From: Porites lobata
Taxonomy: Eukaryota; Cnidaria; Anthozoa; Scleractinia; Poritidae
Reading direction: 5' to 3'
Assembly (NCBI GenBank): GCA_942486035.1
Contig: CALNXK010000014.1
Coordinates: forward strand, 1,966,001-2,030,000
Length of the DNA: 64,000 nucleotides
Each line of letters opens with the position of its first letter. The stretch's first letter is position 1. Shown in pieces: positions 46,921 to 56,018 of this stretch. The notes under the pieces were generated by a model. That model saw only the letters and a list, made by a program, of their open reading frames with translations, was not told the DNA's origin and did no database searches. Both the position numbers and the translations under genes were made by a program.

Positions 46921-47239
46921 CTCGGTAAGGATTTTCCATGTAAGTGGCAGCTGGATTTTGCTCCATATCCATTGGCCTTGACTTCTTTGTCTCTTTCTTC
47001 AGCTTGCATTCCTTAGTATTCCACAGAAACGTTGTACTTTGACATTTTTCATCTAAGCTACAGTCAAAGAAGCATCGACCGAAACTTTCAGCCGTCGAGC
47101 TTTTGTAGTCATGTCCAATTAAAGCCCATCCGAATTCTTCTCTGCCGGTGTCTTGACAGACAGCGTTGCGAGGCTGATCGGCGAGAATTTCTGCCAAGTG
47201 AAACATGAAGCCAAACAGTGTGCACCAAAAACCAACCAT
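46921..47239 (-). CDS. PAN/fibrinogen-like gene copy B, exon 1: intact secreted protein
   Basis: The ATG at 47239 opens MVGFWCTLFGFMFHLAEILA, a probable signal peptide cleaved near ADQP. Residues about 28-84 form a PAN/Apple-type domain with cysteines at CQDTG, GRCFFDC, EKC and ECKL. PAN domains bind proteins or sugars. The donor is GTATTT. Spliced to 46348 and 39443, the three exons total 1008 nt and give a 335-residue secreted protein with no interruption. A lectin-like or pattern-recognition role is plausible, because cnidarian fibrinogen-related proteins are often linked to immunity. A structural or extracellular-matrix role is equally open. The gene spans 8.3 kb because intron 2 has gathered several transposons. 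Confidence 0.88.
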
Positions 47240-48824
47240 TGCATCAGTTTGGTTTATCTTTCGTCTTTTCTAAATATGTGAGAACAAACCAATTTGCCAA
47301 TTACAATGTCCGTACGTACAAAAACGACCTGTGTAGCCTTTGCTCTTACTCGGCCACCCAAATGCACATAGAGATTCTATCATACAAACTGTGTTTAACT
47401 CGTTGTTATACGTTTACAGTCTTCCTACAATCCGATATAAATCAAAGTAACAAGGTGGACAATTAAAAGGATTAAAAAGTTGTTTAATGAATTTAGATGA
47501 GTCGGTCCAACAGGGTGATAAAGTAAATTTATCATCATAAAGAGATTCTCTAGGACTTTTTCCCTAATGCCCCTATTTTGGAACACCTTACAAGTACAAT
47601 AAATACGATTCTGAAAATTCTGATTCTTGAAGTTAATTTAATGTTAGTTCCAGAGTCGATCTTAGATTTGAGGGAAAATATGCTACGAGGGGTTTTTCTT
47701 ATCTCCGTTAGCTTAAAAGCCAATTACAAATCTCAGTTCACCTACCTGAACTCTGAAGTGACCATCTCGAATGCTAGGAAGCGACAACAATTTCTCTGTC
47801 TCATCAAGCGGTATTAATACCACCACAACATTGTACTACTTGTGATTATTAAATATTAATTCAATTCACAGGCTTTGCCATTCAGAGACACGGTAAGAGT
47901 CTATGGATTTTGTGATCAGAAGTAATTAAATAAATTCATTTGCGCTTTAAGAGACCTATTAGAGATTGGATCGTTATGTTTGATTTGTTGTGGTTCTTTG
48001 TCGTCTGACAGTTAATCAATCACTCATATAGTTATATGCATAACACGTTAGATGGTTGACGAAACGATCGTCTTTTCGAGAAGTACACATATGATGATCA
48101 TTGTTAATTAAACATAGCGTTGAGGAACAAGTGCGGATTAGAATTTGTTAATTGCGAATTTCTTAACCATTTAAAGTGTAAAAAATTCATTTGAATATTA
48201 CATTTAATTTTCACTGGAACAACATTTCTGAGTTCCAACAGGGCTTCACCTTTGCAATCCTATCCTTCATTTAATATTTAAAAGACACAATGGAATACAT
48301 TCAAGGTGAGGCTAGATATAATTTGTATGTAAACATTTGGCAAATACGGTTGAATGTTCCACCGTTTTAAACCTCAAGTGTGATTTAAACGCGTTACCTA
48401 AACGGAAATAGGGGAATTCTTGGTTTGATCCTAAATTTTTAAGTTCAGCGGAGAAAGATATCTAAATATGTAATAAACGGAATACGGATAGGATTCACAA
48501 ATATTTTCATAATTACCAAAATATAAATAATGAAATTGAATACAATACCAGCCCAATGAAAGGAAAGCGTATCCATTGATGACGTTTCCGTCCTTTAAGA
48601 TAGCAACAAATAACTCAATTGGATGTTTTATAGCACAAGTTGACAAATTCCACCCGTCCATTTTATGGACACTTTTCTCTGGAGATGACTATGATAAATA
48701 TCAAGTATGAGTTTCAAGGTAAGTAAAACAATTAAACTTTCAAGTGTTAAGTAACTTAAAAGTATACTAGCATTGGTCTAAGGTATCCAGTTAATCTTGA
48801 GGGAGTTTGTGACCGAATAGGGCC
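47240..48824. other. 5' flank of copy B, no gene
   Basis: The first 100 or so bases are the presumed minus-strand promoter, with TTGGTTTGTTCTC in place of the CCAAT-type box of copies A and C. The rest is AT-rich without features. Confidence 0.4.
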
Positions 48825-49053
48825 TGGGGCCCGTTTCTCGAAAGTCCCGGTAACTTTTCGGGCCCGGAAAGCTGTTTTATGTTTGCCATGTTGGCTTTCA
48901 AAGTTTAATTAGCTTTGAAAACGATGGAATGAAACTATCAGTTAACGACGCAAAATTGACCTTTTTGGAACTAGCCTACTATTCAATAGGTTTTGATTTT
49001 AAAATTTGCCTTTGGGCCCGAAAAATCACCGGGCCTTTCGAGAAAAGGGCCCA
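48825..49053. mobile_element. MITE with TGGGCCCGTTTCTCGAAAG ends
   Basis: The left end GGGGCCCGTTTCTCGAAAG and the right end CTTTCGAGAAAAGGGCCC are inverted, as are CTTTTCGGGCCCG and GGGCCCGAAAAATCACC just inside. 229 bp, no coding content. Target duplication not clear. Confidence 0.75.
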
Positions 49054-49084
49054 AGGGAACATAAAATAAAAACTTCTGTTCTCG

Positions 49085-49530
49085 ATGGGGTAAGGGTTCA
49101 AAGAATGAGAAAGCGTCTACAGATCTCGTCGGCTGGACACCTTGTTAAGTCGATGCGACGAAGACACCTAATCATTCTAGGGCTGGAAATTATGTTTTTG
49201 CGTAGGTGGCAGATCCGAATCTTTGCCCGATAGATTCTTTTGACGGTGCGGACAGGAGGCGGTGGGAACACCTGAAGTTTTACTGGCTCGAACCTTCTTG
49301 GAAGTCTGCTTTCCTCATCTGCAGTTGTTCTTTTGGCTTCACAGCTCTTGGCGCCCTTCAATATGGTTAAACCCTTCCTCCCATGTGTCATGGTCAATAC
49401 CAAAGAACTACGACGACTATTTTCAGACGCGGATCTAGGATAAATACTGACCGATTTCCTAAACGAGGGGCCGGTTTGGATCCGCGCCTGATTTTTAGAT
49501 TGTCCTTGGTGCTTTTCAAGCCTCCTTGGG
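49085..49530 (+). repeat. Dispersed repeat pair, member 2 (interrupted)
   Basis: Partner of 35490-35885 (see anchors there). The alignment is interrupted exactly by the 67-bp element at 49424-49490. Homology resumes with the CTTTTCAAGCCTCCTTGGGAG block. Confidence 0.75.
49424..49490. mobile_element. 67-bp miniature hAT-like element
   Basis: The left end CAGACGCGGATCTAGGATA and the right end GGTTTGGATCCGCGCCTG are flanked by ATTTT on both sides (49419-49423 and 49491-49495). Its first 40 bases match the 271-bp element at 12461. Almost nothing but the two ends remains. Confidence 0.85.
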
Positions 49531-50070
49531 AGCGATTACCATGAAGAATAGCGATTTTCAGTTTATTACAAAATAAATTTAACATACTATAAATAGACTG
49601 TACAGCTATATAGGCTGCACTTACTAACCTTAGAGGGCTAATGAAGATAGGGTAGTCGTCGGTGTATTTATGATAGTAGACAGGACAGGATAATGGTCCT
49701 TATTATTATCATTATCAGGAAATATGGAGCCTCCTGAGTTGCCATGCCGTTTTCATGCATACAAACCCATGTGGCACACGATGACTGAGAGTATCAGTGC
49801 TGAATTTTTTTCAGGCTTCTTTACGCAATTGCGTAAATTGCGTTCACTGCGACGATCATTTCTTCATTTTCATTTCATTTCCGCAGTTCATATATGATTT
49901 ATTTCATTTATCATTTACACTCATTTCTTTCACGGGAACATATGAACCCACAATAGACTTTTTTTACTGATACGTCGGCCATATTGAATTAATTCGATTT
50001 CAGGAGTATTATGGGCTGCCCAGGGGGCATGAGCACATTTCGTTTGTATTTTCGAGCGCTTTTCGGGACA
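49531..50070. other. Spacer, nothing supported
   Basis: AT-rich with no supported gene. TCATTTCATTT-type short repeats lie near 49868-49925. Confidence 0.35.
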
Positions 50071-50291
50071 TTTTTTCTTAAAGTTTTCTTGGAATAAGAT
50101 TGTAATGGGAAAAAAGATCCTTGTGCCGTGTTTTGATGTAATAATGATCGCCTTTTTCTAGTTTAGTATTAGAAATACGGTCTTTCACTGTATATTTCTC
50201 GAGAAAAAGGCGATCATTATTACATCCAAACACGGCACAGGGATGTTTTTTCCCATTACAAACTTATTCTAAGAAAACTTTAAGAAAAATC
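50071..50291. repeat. Long near-perfect hairpin (about 97-bp arms)
   Basis: Left arm from TTTTTCTTAAAGTTTTCTT through TGTAATGGGAAAAAAGATC to ATAATGATCGCCTTTTTCT. The right arm is the inverse with about five differences. The loop is about 30-45 bases. No target duplication was found. Either a young foldback transposon or a hairpin-forming transcript. Confidence 0.85.
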
Positions 50292-50370
50292 TTAAGCAGT
50301 AAAATCAGTTCGGCAAGCATCGATACGTTGTTTAAATCATGAATAGACAACAAGAAAAACAAGGGGCCAA

Positions 50371-50497
50371 AATAGACCAATTTCGATACTTGGCTCCATA
50401 TGTTGGGAGAATAAATTATTAAGCCCCGACCCTCAATGTGATTTCTTTTGTTTTATTCCCCCAACCCTCGGAACAAAGTACCAATTATTGGTCTATT
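50371..50497. mobile_element. Small MITE with AATAGACCAATT ends
   Basis: AATAGACCAATTTCGATACTT at the left is mirrored by ACCAATTATTGGTCTATT at the right. The interior TTTTGTTTTATTCCCC is shared with 38.6 kb. Confidence 0.6.
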
Positions 50498-50851
50498 ATT
50501 TTCATAATTGCAGGATTACAAGAGTGGAATCCAGGAAATTTTTACCTTCTTGGCATCTAAGCCAACCCTCGTTATTAGTTTGCATTTAAATAATGAAAAC
50601 TCAAGCAGCACACATTGAAATCTATGAAAATTTATTTGTACACGCTATATATAACTATTTAAGTTACTGTCCCTAGTCCAAAAAGTCTACTATAGCGTCT
50701 ACCTCTTTCAAAGAGGAATTCTACTTTTATATCTGAATTCGCTTTCCCATTACGAATATTCTGGTTTATTATATAAATACAATCACTATGAATACACACA
50801 CCTAAGAATCATAACTGAAAATATTTGACATCATTCAATACTTAGTAAGAC

Positions 50852-50981
50852 CCTGTTTACATGGAGTGGGGGAGCCCGGTCTAGTGGGGTAAGTTTCTTT
50901 TGTTTTGTGTCCCCCAGAGCGTGAAAACAAAAGAAACCAACCCCACTAGACCGAGGTCCCCCACTCCATGTAAACAGGCCC
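50852..50981. mobile_element. Foldback MITE with 6-bp target duplication
   Basis: The left arm CCTGTTTACATGGAGTGGGG mirrors the right arm CCCCACTCCATGTAAACAGG. The right end has three extra bases (CCC) that the left lacks. TAAGAC flanks both sides (50846-50851 and 50982-50987). The inner arms contain TTTCTTTTGTTTT and its inverse. Confidence 0.85.
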
Positions 50982-51334
50982 TAAGACACACGCTACACGT
51001 TCCGCATGCGCACAGACACCCTAAAGATGCAGTAGGAGCCATGGGTTTGTTCCTTGTTTTCTATGTAGATAATTATCTAAAAAAAAACGCTGGAGGAGAT
51101 GACGACTCATGCATTTTATATTGGGCAAACCTTGGCTTGGCGTAGTCAGCGTAGTACGTGCTTGACTTGTCAAGTTTTGGTTTTAATTGAAAGTACACTA
51201 TAGCATTGTAATGTGCGTTGGCATTGGAAAACAAGAATCGGAAAAGCGGCAGACCGATATCAACTGATAAAGACGACAACAGAGGAGAACATTGTCAACG
51301 GTCCTATTTTAGTTTTTAACAAATATCTATTCCT

Positions 51335-51951
51335 GGCCCCGGTTCCTGAAAAGCCGATTAATCTATCCTCCGATTAACTGTTAATCCACCATTAAATTTT
51401 TTATTCCCCGGATAACTAATCGTGGGTTAAAAAGTTGTTCCTGAAAGCGAAATTATCCCGAGAATAACTAATCCCAGATTAGTACTAAAAAATCCGGTTT
51501 AACGAGTTTTTCGACCGCCTGCTTGCTGCTTCTAAAAGATATATGGCGCAAAAATTGGGGCGAAAAATAGGGAACATCGCACGGTTTCTTGTCGTCTGCC
51601 TTTGGAGATCGTCTTTTCGGATCCCTACTAGATATACTTGGTCAAAGCTATATCTCCTGCGAAGTTCTTCGTCTGTTAGTTGGTCGAGGCCAATTTCTCG
51701 ATGTTGGAACTTTCTTTCGCGTTTTTGTGAAACAGTAAGTCCGCCATTTTGTTTGTTTTGACAAACTTTTTCTCTCGATTAGTGAGTTAATCGTCCTCGC
51801 TAGATGGGTTAAATTTAACACGTAGTTTATTCCTAGATTATTCTTAATCGTGCTTTCAGGAACAGAATCTAATCGTGGGATAAAATTTATTCCGCGATTA
51901 GCGATATTTAATCCTGGATTAGCGATAATCGGCTTTCCAGGAACCGGGGCC
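51335..51951. mobile_element. 617-bp MITE with GGCCCCGGTTCCTG ends
   Basis: The ends GGCCCCGGTTCCTGAAAAGC and GGCTTTCCAGGAACCGGGGC are inverted. Inside both flanks are many GATTA/TAATC blocks (for example GGATTAGCGATAATCGG). The style suggests a Harbinger-like family, but the flanking triplets differ (CCT and TGT), so that assignment is weak. The ORF at 51543-51761 lies inside the element and is not a gene. Confidence 0.75.
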
Positions 51952-52073
51952 TGTACTTTATATCTTCTAGCTTACTTTTTTATTTCCGTCGGATGTTAGA
52001 AGGCATATTAAAATCACGAAAGGAAGAAAGGAATTAAACGGCTGTGTAGGAATCAAACAAGTACTAAGAGAAT

Positions 52074-52287
52074 TCGCCCCGTGTAAGAGAATTCGGATTC
52101 CGGAATCCGGAAATTTTTGCTTGTGGGATCCGGAATCCTGGACTTTGAAATTTGGAATACAGCTAAGGAATCCGGAATCCTACTAACGACTGGAATCTGG
52201 AATCCAAGTTCCGCTGACAGAGAATCGGGAATCCAATTCCTGAAATTCAGTATCCAAGACTGTCTTGAATTTCCTTACATGGGGCGA
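52074..52287. mobile_element. 214-bp element with 6-bp duplication and GGAATCC array
   Basis: The ends TCGCCCCGTGTAAGAGAATT and GAATTTCCTTACATGGGGCGA are inverted. GAGAAT flanks both sides exactly (52068-52073 and 52288-52293). The body is an irregular array of GGAATCC/GGATTCC words, many self-complementary (ATTCCGGAAT). Confidence 0.88.
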
Positions 52288-53209
52288 GAGAATGCTTCAT
52301 TTTGGGTTTGATACTTCACTAAACGGATACACGTAAGGGAGTGTACAGAGAGCTACTTACTTACATCGATTGATTTAGTCAGAAGTGTCCTTCTCTGTAT
52401 CAACGGCTCATGGAGGTAACGATTCAAGTTTCGACGGTTCACTCGAAAAGGGGACAGTTTAAACATGCAATTTCAGTCGTTCCTTGTAATACAATTTTAA
52501 GCTAAATGTCTTATTGGATAAATCGTATTGTTATCATTTATTCAAGTGTAAACTAGCGACGATTATTGTTCCATAAAAGTTACTTTGGTCTTACCATCCA
52601 AGAAAAGATGGTGTATTCTGATGAAGCAGAATTCTATTGAAATCCTATTGAAATAGTTTATACTGATAAATAATCAGAAATCGCAAGTGTAAACCAACCT
52701 TACACTCAGCGGATAAGAGTTGGACAGTAGAGAAAAAAAAAAAATGAAAAACCTTCCAAAGAACTTTAACTAAACGAAACTTTTTCGTTATCAACAATTT
52801 AGAAACTGTCAGTTCAGAAAACCTAAGTAGTTTTTCATAGTGAGGCCGCACTGTATGAGTCATTGGCTTGGAAATACAGCTTTTTCTTCGAAAACAGCGT
52901 TCTGATTCCGCTGACGACTCCACGACTCCTTCGCTTATAATTATGTGAAAAACTGATATGTAGAAGTCGGAAGCAGAAGCGGAAAAAGCAAACCAGTCAC
53001 AAAGCGTGGTAATGAGCATTGTGATTGGTTCATTATGTGAACAGAGAAAAGAAAAATCCAATGGAGATCCACTTTGAACGCACTATTTTACCTACTAGGC
53101 GATTTTACGAAACTAGTTTCGAACAGCATGATTTGCCTTCCTTTGTGATAGCTCAACGGTTGCAGACAAGACGGTGAATCCTGGACCTTTGTTTTCTTCT
53201 TCCGTTAGT
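52288..53209. other. Spacer with probable MITE remnant
   Basis: The minus-strand ORF 53061-52645 (about 138 codons) overlaps sequence with GAAGTCGGAAGCAGAAGCGG and GATTCCGCTGACGACTCC, which resembles a repeat family in corals (from memory). I do not treat the ORF as a gene. Confidence 0.4.
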
Positions 53210-53225
53210 TTAACAGACTGTGATC
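53210..53225 (-). CDS. Cysteine-rich gene D, alternative last exon (inferred)
   Basis: Preceded by a good acceptor (CTTTCATCAACAG). Joined to 53502 it completes codon AGG and adds R-I-T-V-C before TAA. Only five codons, so this rests on frame continuity and splice signals alone. Confidence 0.3.
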
Positions 53226-53501
53226 CTGTTGATGAAAGAGACACGAGTTAGATTAGCTTTAGTTTTATGAAAGCAATGAATACGTTGGGTACAGAAAACG
53301 AATATGGTTATTTTTTAATGAAAAGGGTAGTATTGCTGTCATTCTCTGTCTTGGCTTATAACTAGAATATCTAAGGACATATCTACCAGTTTTCAAAGTT
53401 ATCGAGAGTAATATTTTTTATTTTTGTTCTTTGGTACTTTTTTCAACATTGTTTGAAGTAGAGAACCTGATTGTAACTAGCTAATGGCATTTCTCACTTA
53501 C

Positions 53502-53565
53502 CTAAACATCGATACCAACGTCATCACAGCGAGGACGGCGAAACTTGGAGAATGGAGGGAATAGG
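53502..53565 (-). CDS. Cysteine-rich gene D, alternative hydrophobic exon (inferred)
   Basis: A 64-nt segment bounded by acceptor TTAATTGACAG and strong donor GTAAGTGAG. It would be joined from an internal donor (AAAG before GTGACC) at 53806 in the previous exon. The phases match. It encodes AYSLHSPSFAVLAVMTLVSM and part of the next residue, a hydrophobic stretch that, with the five-codon last exon, would form a C-terminal membrane or GPI-anchor-like tail. Confidence 0.4.
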
Positions 53566-53752
53566 CTGTCAATTAAATAGTAAAATTGAAACTGTGAACA
53601 CAACTGAGCAAAAAATGTATCTCTTTGTGGACTGAATTTTGAGATCGGGTTAACCTGCTAGCAAAGGAACCTGTTAGCAAAGAAAGGAGTGAGTGTCATC
53701 AATGTATCTATTTCCTACGTTTGGGATGGCCAAAGTTATTCTTCAGCTATAG

Positions 53753-53994
53753 TTAAGGAACAGCAACAAATGGTGTCATATACATGTGTTGTATAAGACG
53801 GTCACCTTTGTCACATTGACAAGTGCCTTTCTGTTCATTAGGGCAGTGTCCAGTCTCTTTTTTTTCTTTTAGCAAAAATCCCTCGCATTTGTTAGACGGA
53901 CTGCAGGTCGGTATGAGAGCAATAGGGCCTCCAGGCCCATCGCAGCATACTGTTTGGCATTCGCCACTTTTGGGCTGGTATTCCACAGTTGTAC
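53753..53994 (-). CDS. Unrecognised cysteine-rich extracellular protein (gene D), cysteine-rich exon
   Basis: Acceptor TTTCTTTAAG precedes 53994, and the exon is read in phase 1. The frame is open for 80 codons to TAA at 53753. It continues smoothly from the exon at 55805 (SFK-G-TTVEYQPKSGECQ). It has nine cysteines in a pattern ECQTVCCDG...PTCSPSNKCEG...GHCPNEQKGTCQCDK, suggesting a disulfide-rich secreted domain. I do not recognise the family. An internal donor (AAAG before GTGACC, exon end 53806) would drop the last 17 codons and join to 53565 instead, giving a hydrophobic end. So the gene may make secreted and membrane-bound forms. The splice joins are inference. Confidence 0.65.
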
Positions 53995-54348
53995 CTTAAA
54001 GAAACAAACAAGCACACAAACATGATTGTAAGTGTCTGCTGTATTAGGCTTGGGGCTACACCGCTACAGTAAAAAACAATGACGGAAGTGCTCCCTTAAA
54101 AGGCACCATAATCTCGTTTTTTGGGCGTGGCCAAGAGTTAATAATGATTCTGAAAAACAAATTAACTGGTATTGGCGATAAAGACTGTGATTCAGTGAAC
54201 AGTAAGACATACTTTCCTTCATTTTTGGTTTAATAGTCTTAAAGGCTCGGAAAAGGTATCCCATAACTCTAACATTAAGTTTCAGCACTCTAACCAGTTG
54301 TAATCCACAATTGTACTATGTAAAAGGTACGACAGGCTTCTTGTGATT

Positions 54349-54622
54349 TCAATAAATAAAATAAACTAAAATAAATGGCGATTTGGAGGTTGCACATCCA
54401 CAAAGTGGTTCATCGTCTACCTGATTCCTGGTCGAATTGGAGTTTGGAAATGTTAGTTTTTGAGAAGAAGGGAAAACCGGAATACCCAGAGAAAAACCTC
54501 TCGTGGCAAAGGAAAGAACCAACAACAACTCAACCCACAAATAGCGTCGACGCCGGGATATGAACCCGGGCCACATTGGTGGGAGAAGAGTGCTCTCACC
54601 ACTAGCACTGCGCTATCTCTTG
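54349..54622 (-). mobile_element. tRNA-derived SINE in an intron of gene D
   Basis: Minus-strand head: GATAGCGCAGTGCTAGTGGT resembles a tRNA A-box region, and CCCGGGTTCATATCCCGG a B-box/T-arm. The body contains GGTTTTTCTCTGGGTATTCC and GGTAGACGATGAACCAC on the minus strand. The 3' tail is a TTTATT-type repeat (plus-strand AATAAATAAAATAAACTAAA at about 54351). No intact tRNA fold is expected because the D-arm and anticodon region are altered. Confidence 0.8.
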
Positions 54623-54941
54623 CTTCACACCACCTACAATATTCAGTTCTGATTTAGCTGTGCTCTTAGTTAATATCATCTCACGTACAAGAGAAAAGGT
54701 TATAAGAGTTCAGTAATAGAATGATCACCTGCAGAAAAATGCTTTGATCTTTTATCAGTTTCTCTCTCCTAATGCTCTAAGGACATTTATGAACTGATCA
54801 GTTCGGAGAATTTGTAGGAAGATATTGGGGATTAGAGGTTTAATTGCGAGGGGTGGGTCTTCTTTCCTTAGAAAAATTATTTTTAAGAGTGATAATTCAA
54901 TTTCATGCGTTACATGAGAATCAACGAGATTCAGAATAGTA

Positions 54942-55273
54942 GGGACCTTAAGATCCGACGACTGCGACGGTAACGAGAACCTAAAAAAATTGAAGCAATA
55001 GGTTTGATTAGCAAAACGACAGCTTTGCATATGTGTTATGCAGTTTTGTACGTTTCTTTCTTTGCCGTCAAGACTACTGGCCTGATTTCGCCTTTTATGG
55101 AGGACGTAAATAAGCGACGACGAAATTTTCTTTCTGTTTCTGAACTTGAATATTAATAATTCAACTTCACCAAAGTTCGCCTACATTTGGCAAAGTGAGC
55201 GAGTTGGAAGAACGCCTTTTCACTTTTAAACGACGTTTTTGCCGCCTTCCCCGGCCGCGGATCTTAAGGTCCC
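54942..55273. mobile_element. TA-type MITE (GGGACCTTAAG ends)
   Basis: The left end GGGACCTTAAGATCCGACGA mirrors the right end GCCGCGGATCTTAAGGTCCC. TA at 54940-54941 and 55274-55275. The subterminal ACGACTGCGACGGTAACGAG relates it to the end at 22557. It lies in the same intron of gene D as the SINE. Confidence 0.85.
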
Positions 55274-55804
55274 TATTGTGTTGCCTGGGACCTAGAAAAT
55301 CGTCCGTATTTGTAAAAGCGAGAATCCGTGATCACGGGAGTTCGTTTCAGTCAAATGTCTGTAAGTTTTGCCGAAGACTTAGCAGCTTTTCGTTTAACTA
55401 ACTGAGGTGTCTGTAATAATGAGATGTCCCCAATGCGAGAGTCAACTGTATGAATGTTTCAGTAAGGTGAAGGTGAAGGTCCTTCTTTCACGTTGGTAGC
55501 TTGTAACAGCACTTAAACTGACCAACCGGTGCGCTCATTCCTCCCCCCCGCCACACTTATCGGCGCTCCGTTTTACGGTGATTTAAAGCTCTAGTACTTA
55601 GAGATACAGGAAAAGGAAAGAAGTCAAAACGAGGATTTGAGGTCACACCTGGGAATTGAGAATGGAATCGGAAGCGGCTGCGCGCTAGCCAACTCTGCTA
55701 GCCCTTGCTCCACCATAATACTGACTTCGCTGATCATATTAGTAGTGTTACCCATATTTGATTTGCTGTGAATTTTATTTATTACTATATGATACTTAAC
55801 ACAC
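55274..55804. other. Intron of gene D, 3' of its middle exon
   Basis: AT-rich intronic DNA with a GC-rich short patch near 55541-55565. No further exon is supported. Confidence 0.4.
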
Positions 55805-56018
55805 CTTTGAAGGAGAGAGTGTAGTCGCGCGTTGTGTTTAAGTTTCCAAAATTTCTTGTAATGGCCTCATTCAGTTCTGTCTCTATCACCAAAGTAAGAC
55901 CGGCCTTAAAGGTGATTATGATTGTCATCTGGACGTTGGTGCTATCCATACAGGAGGCAGAGTTGTATTCTACATTTATAACATACGCCGTTGAACCCCT
56001 TGTATACAATCTTATAAT
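55805..56018 (-). CDS. Gene D, middle exon
   Basis: Acceptor TTTTGTTCGACAG before 56018 and donor GTGTGTTAAG after 55805. 214 nt, entering in phase 0 and leaving in phase 1, which fits the exon at 53994. It encodes IIRLYTRGSTAYVINVEYNS, then ASCMDSTNVQMTIIITFKAG, then TELNEAITRNFGNLNTT. The alternating hydrophobic pattern looks like beta strands of an extracellular domain, with one cysteine. Plus-strand ORFs over it are shadows. Confidence 0.6.

Noticed and set aside
51543..51761. 72-codon ORF rich in arginine and serine
   Set aside because: Contained entirely in a MITE and without recognisable motifs.
52645..53061. 138-codon minus-strand ORF with hydrophobic stretches
   Set aside because: Overlaps sequence that looks like a dispersed repeat, and translated repeats often give such ORFs.
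54545..54622. Possible tRNA gene on the minus strand
   Set aside because: A- and B-box-like pieces are present, but it is followed by a SINE body and an AT-rich tail, and the cloverleaf is imperfect.
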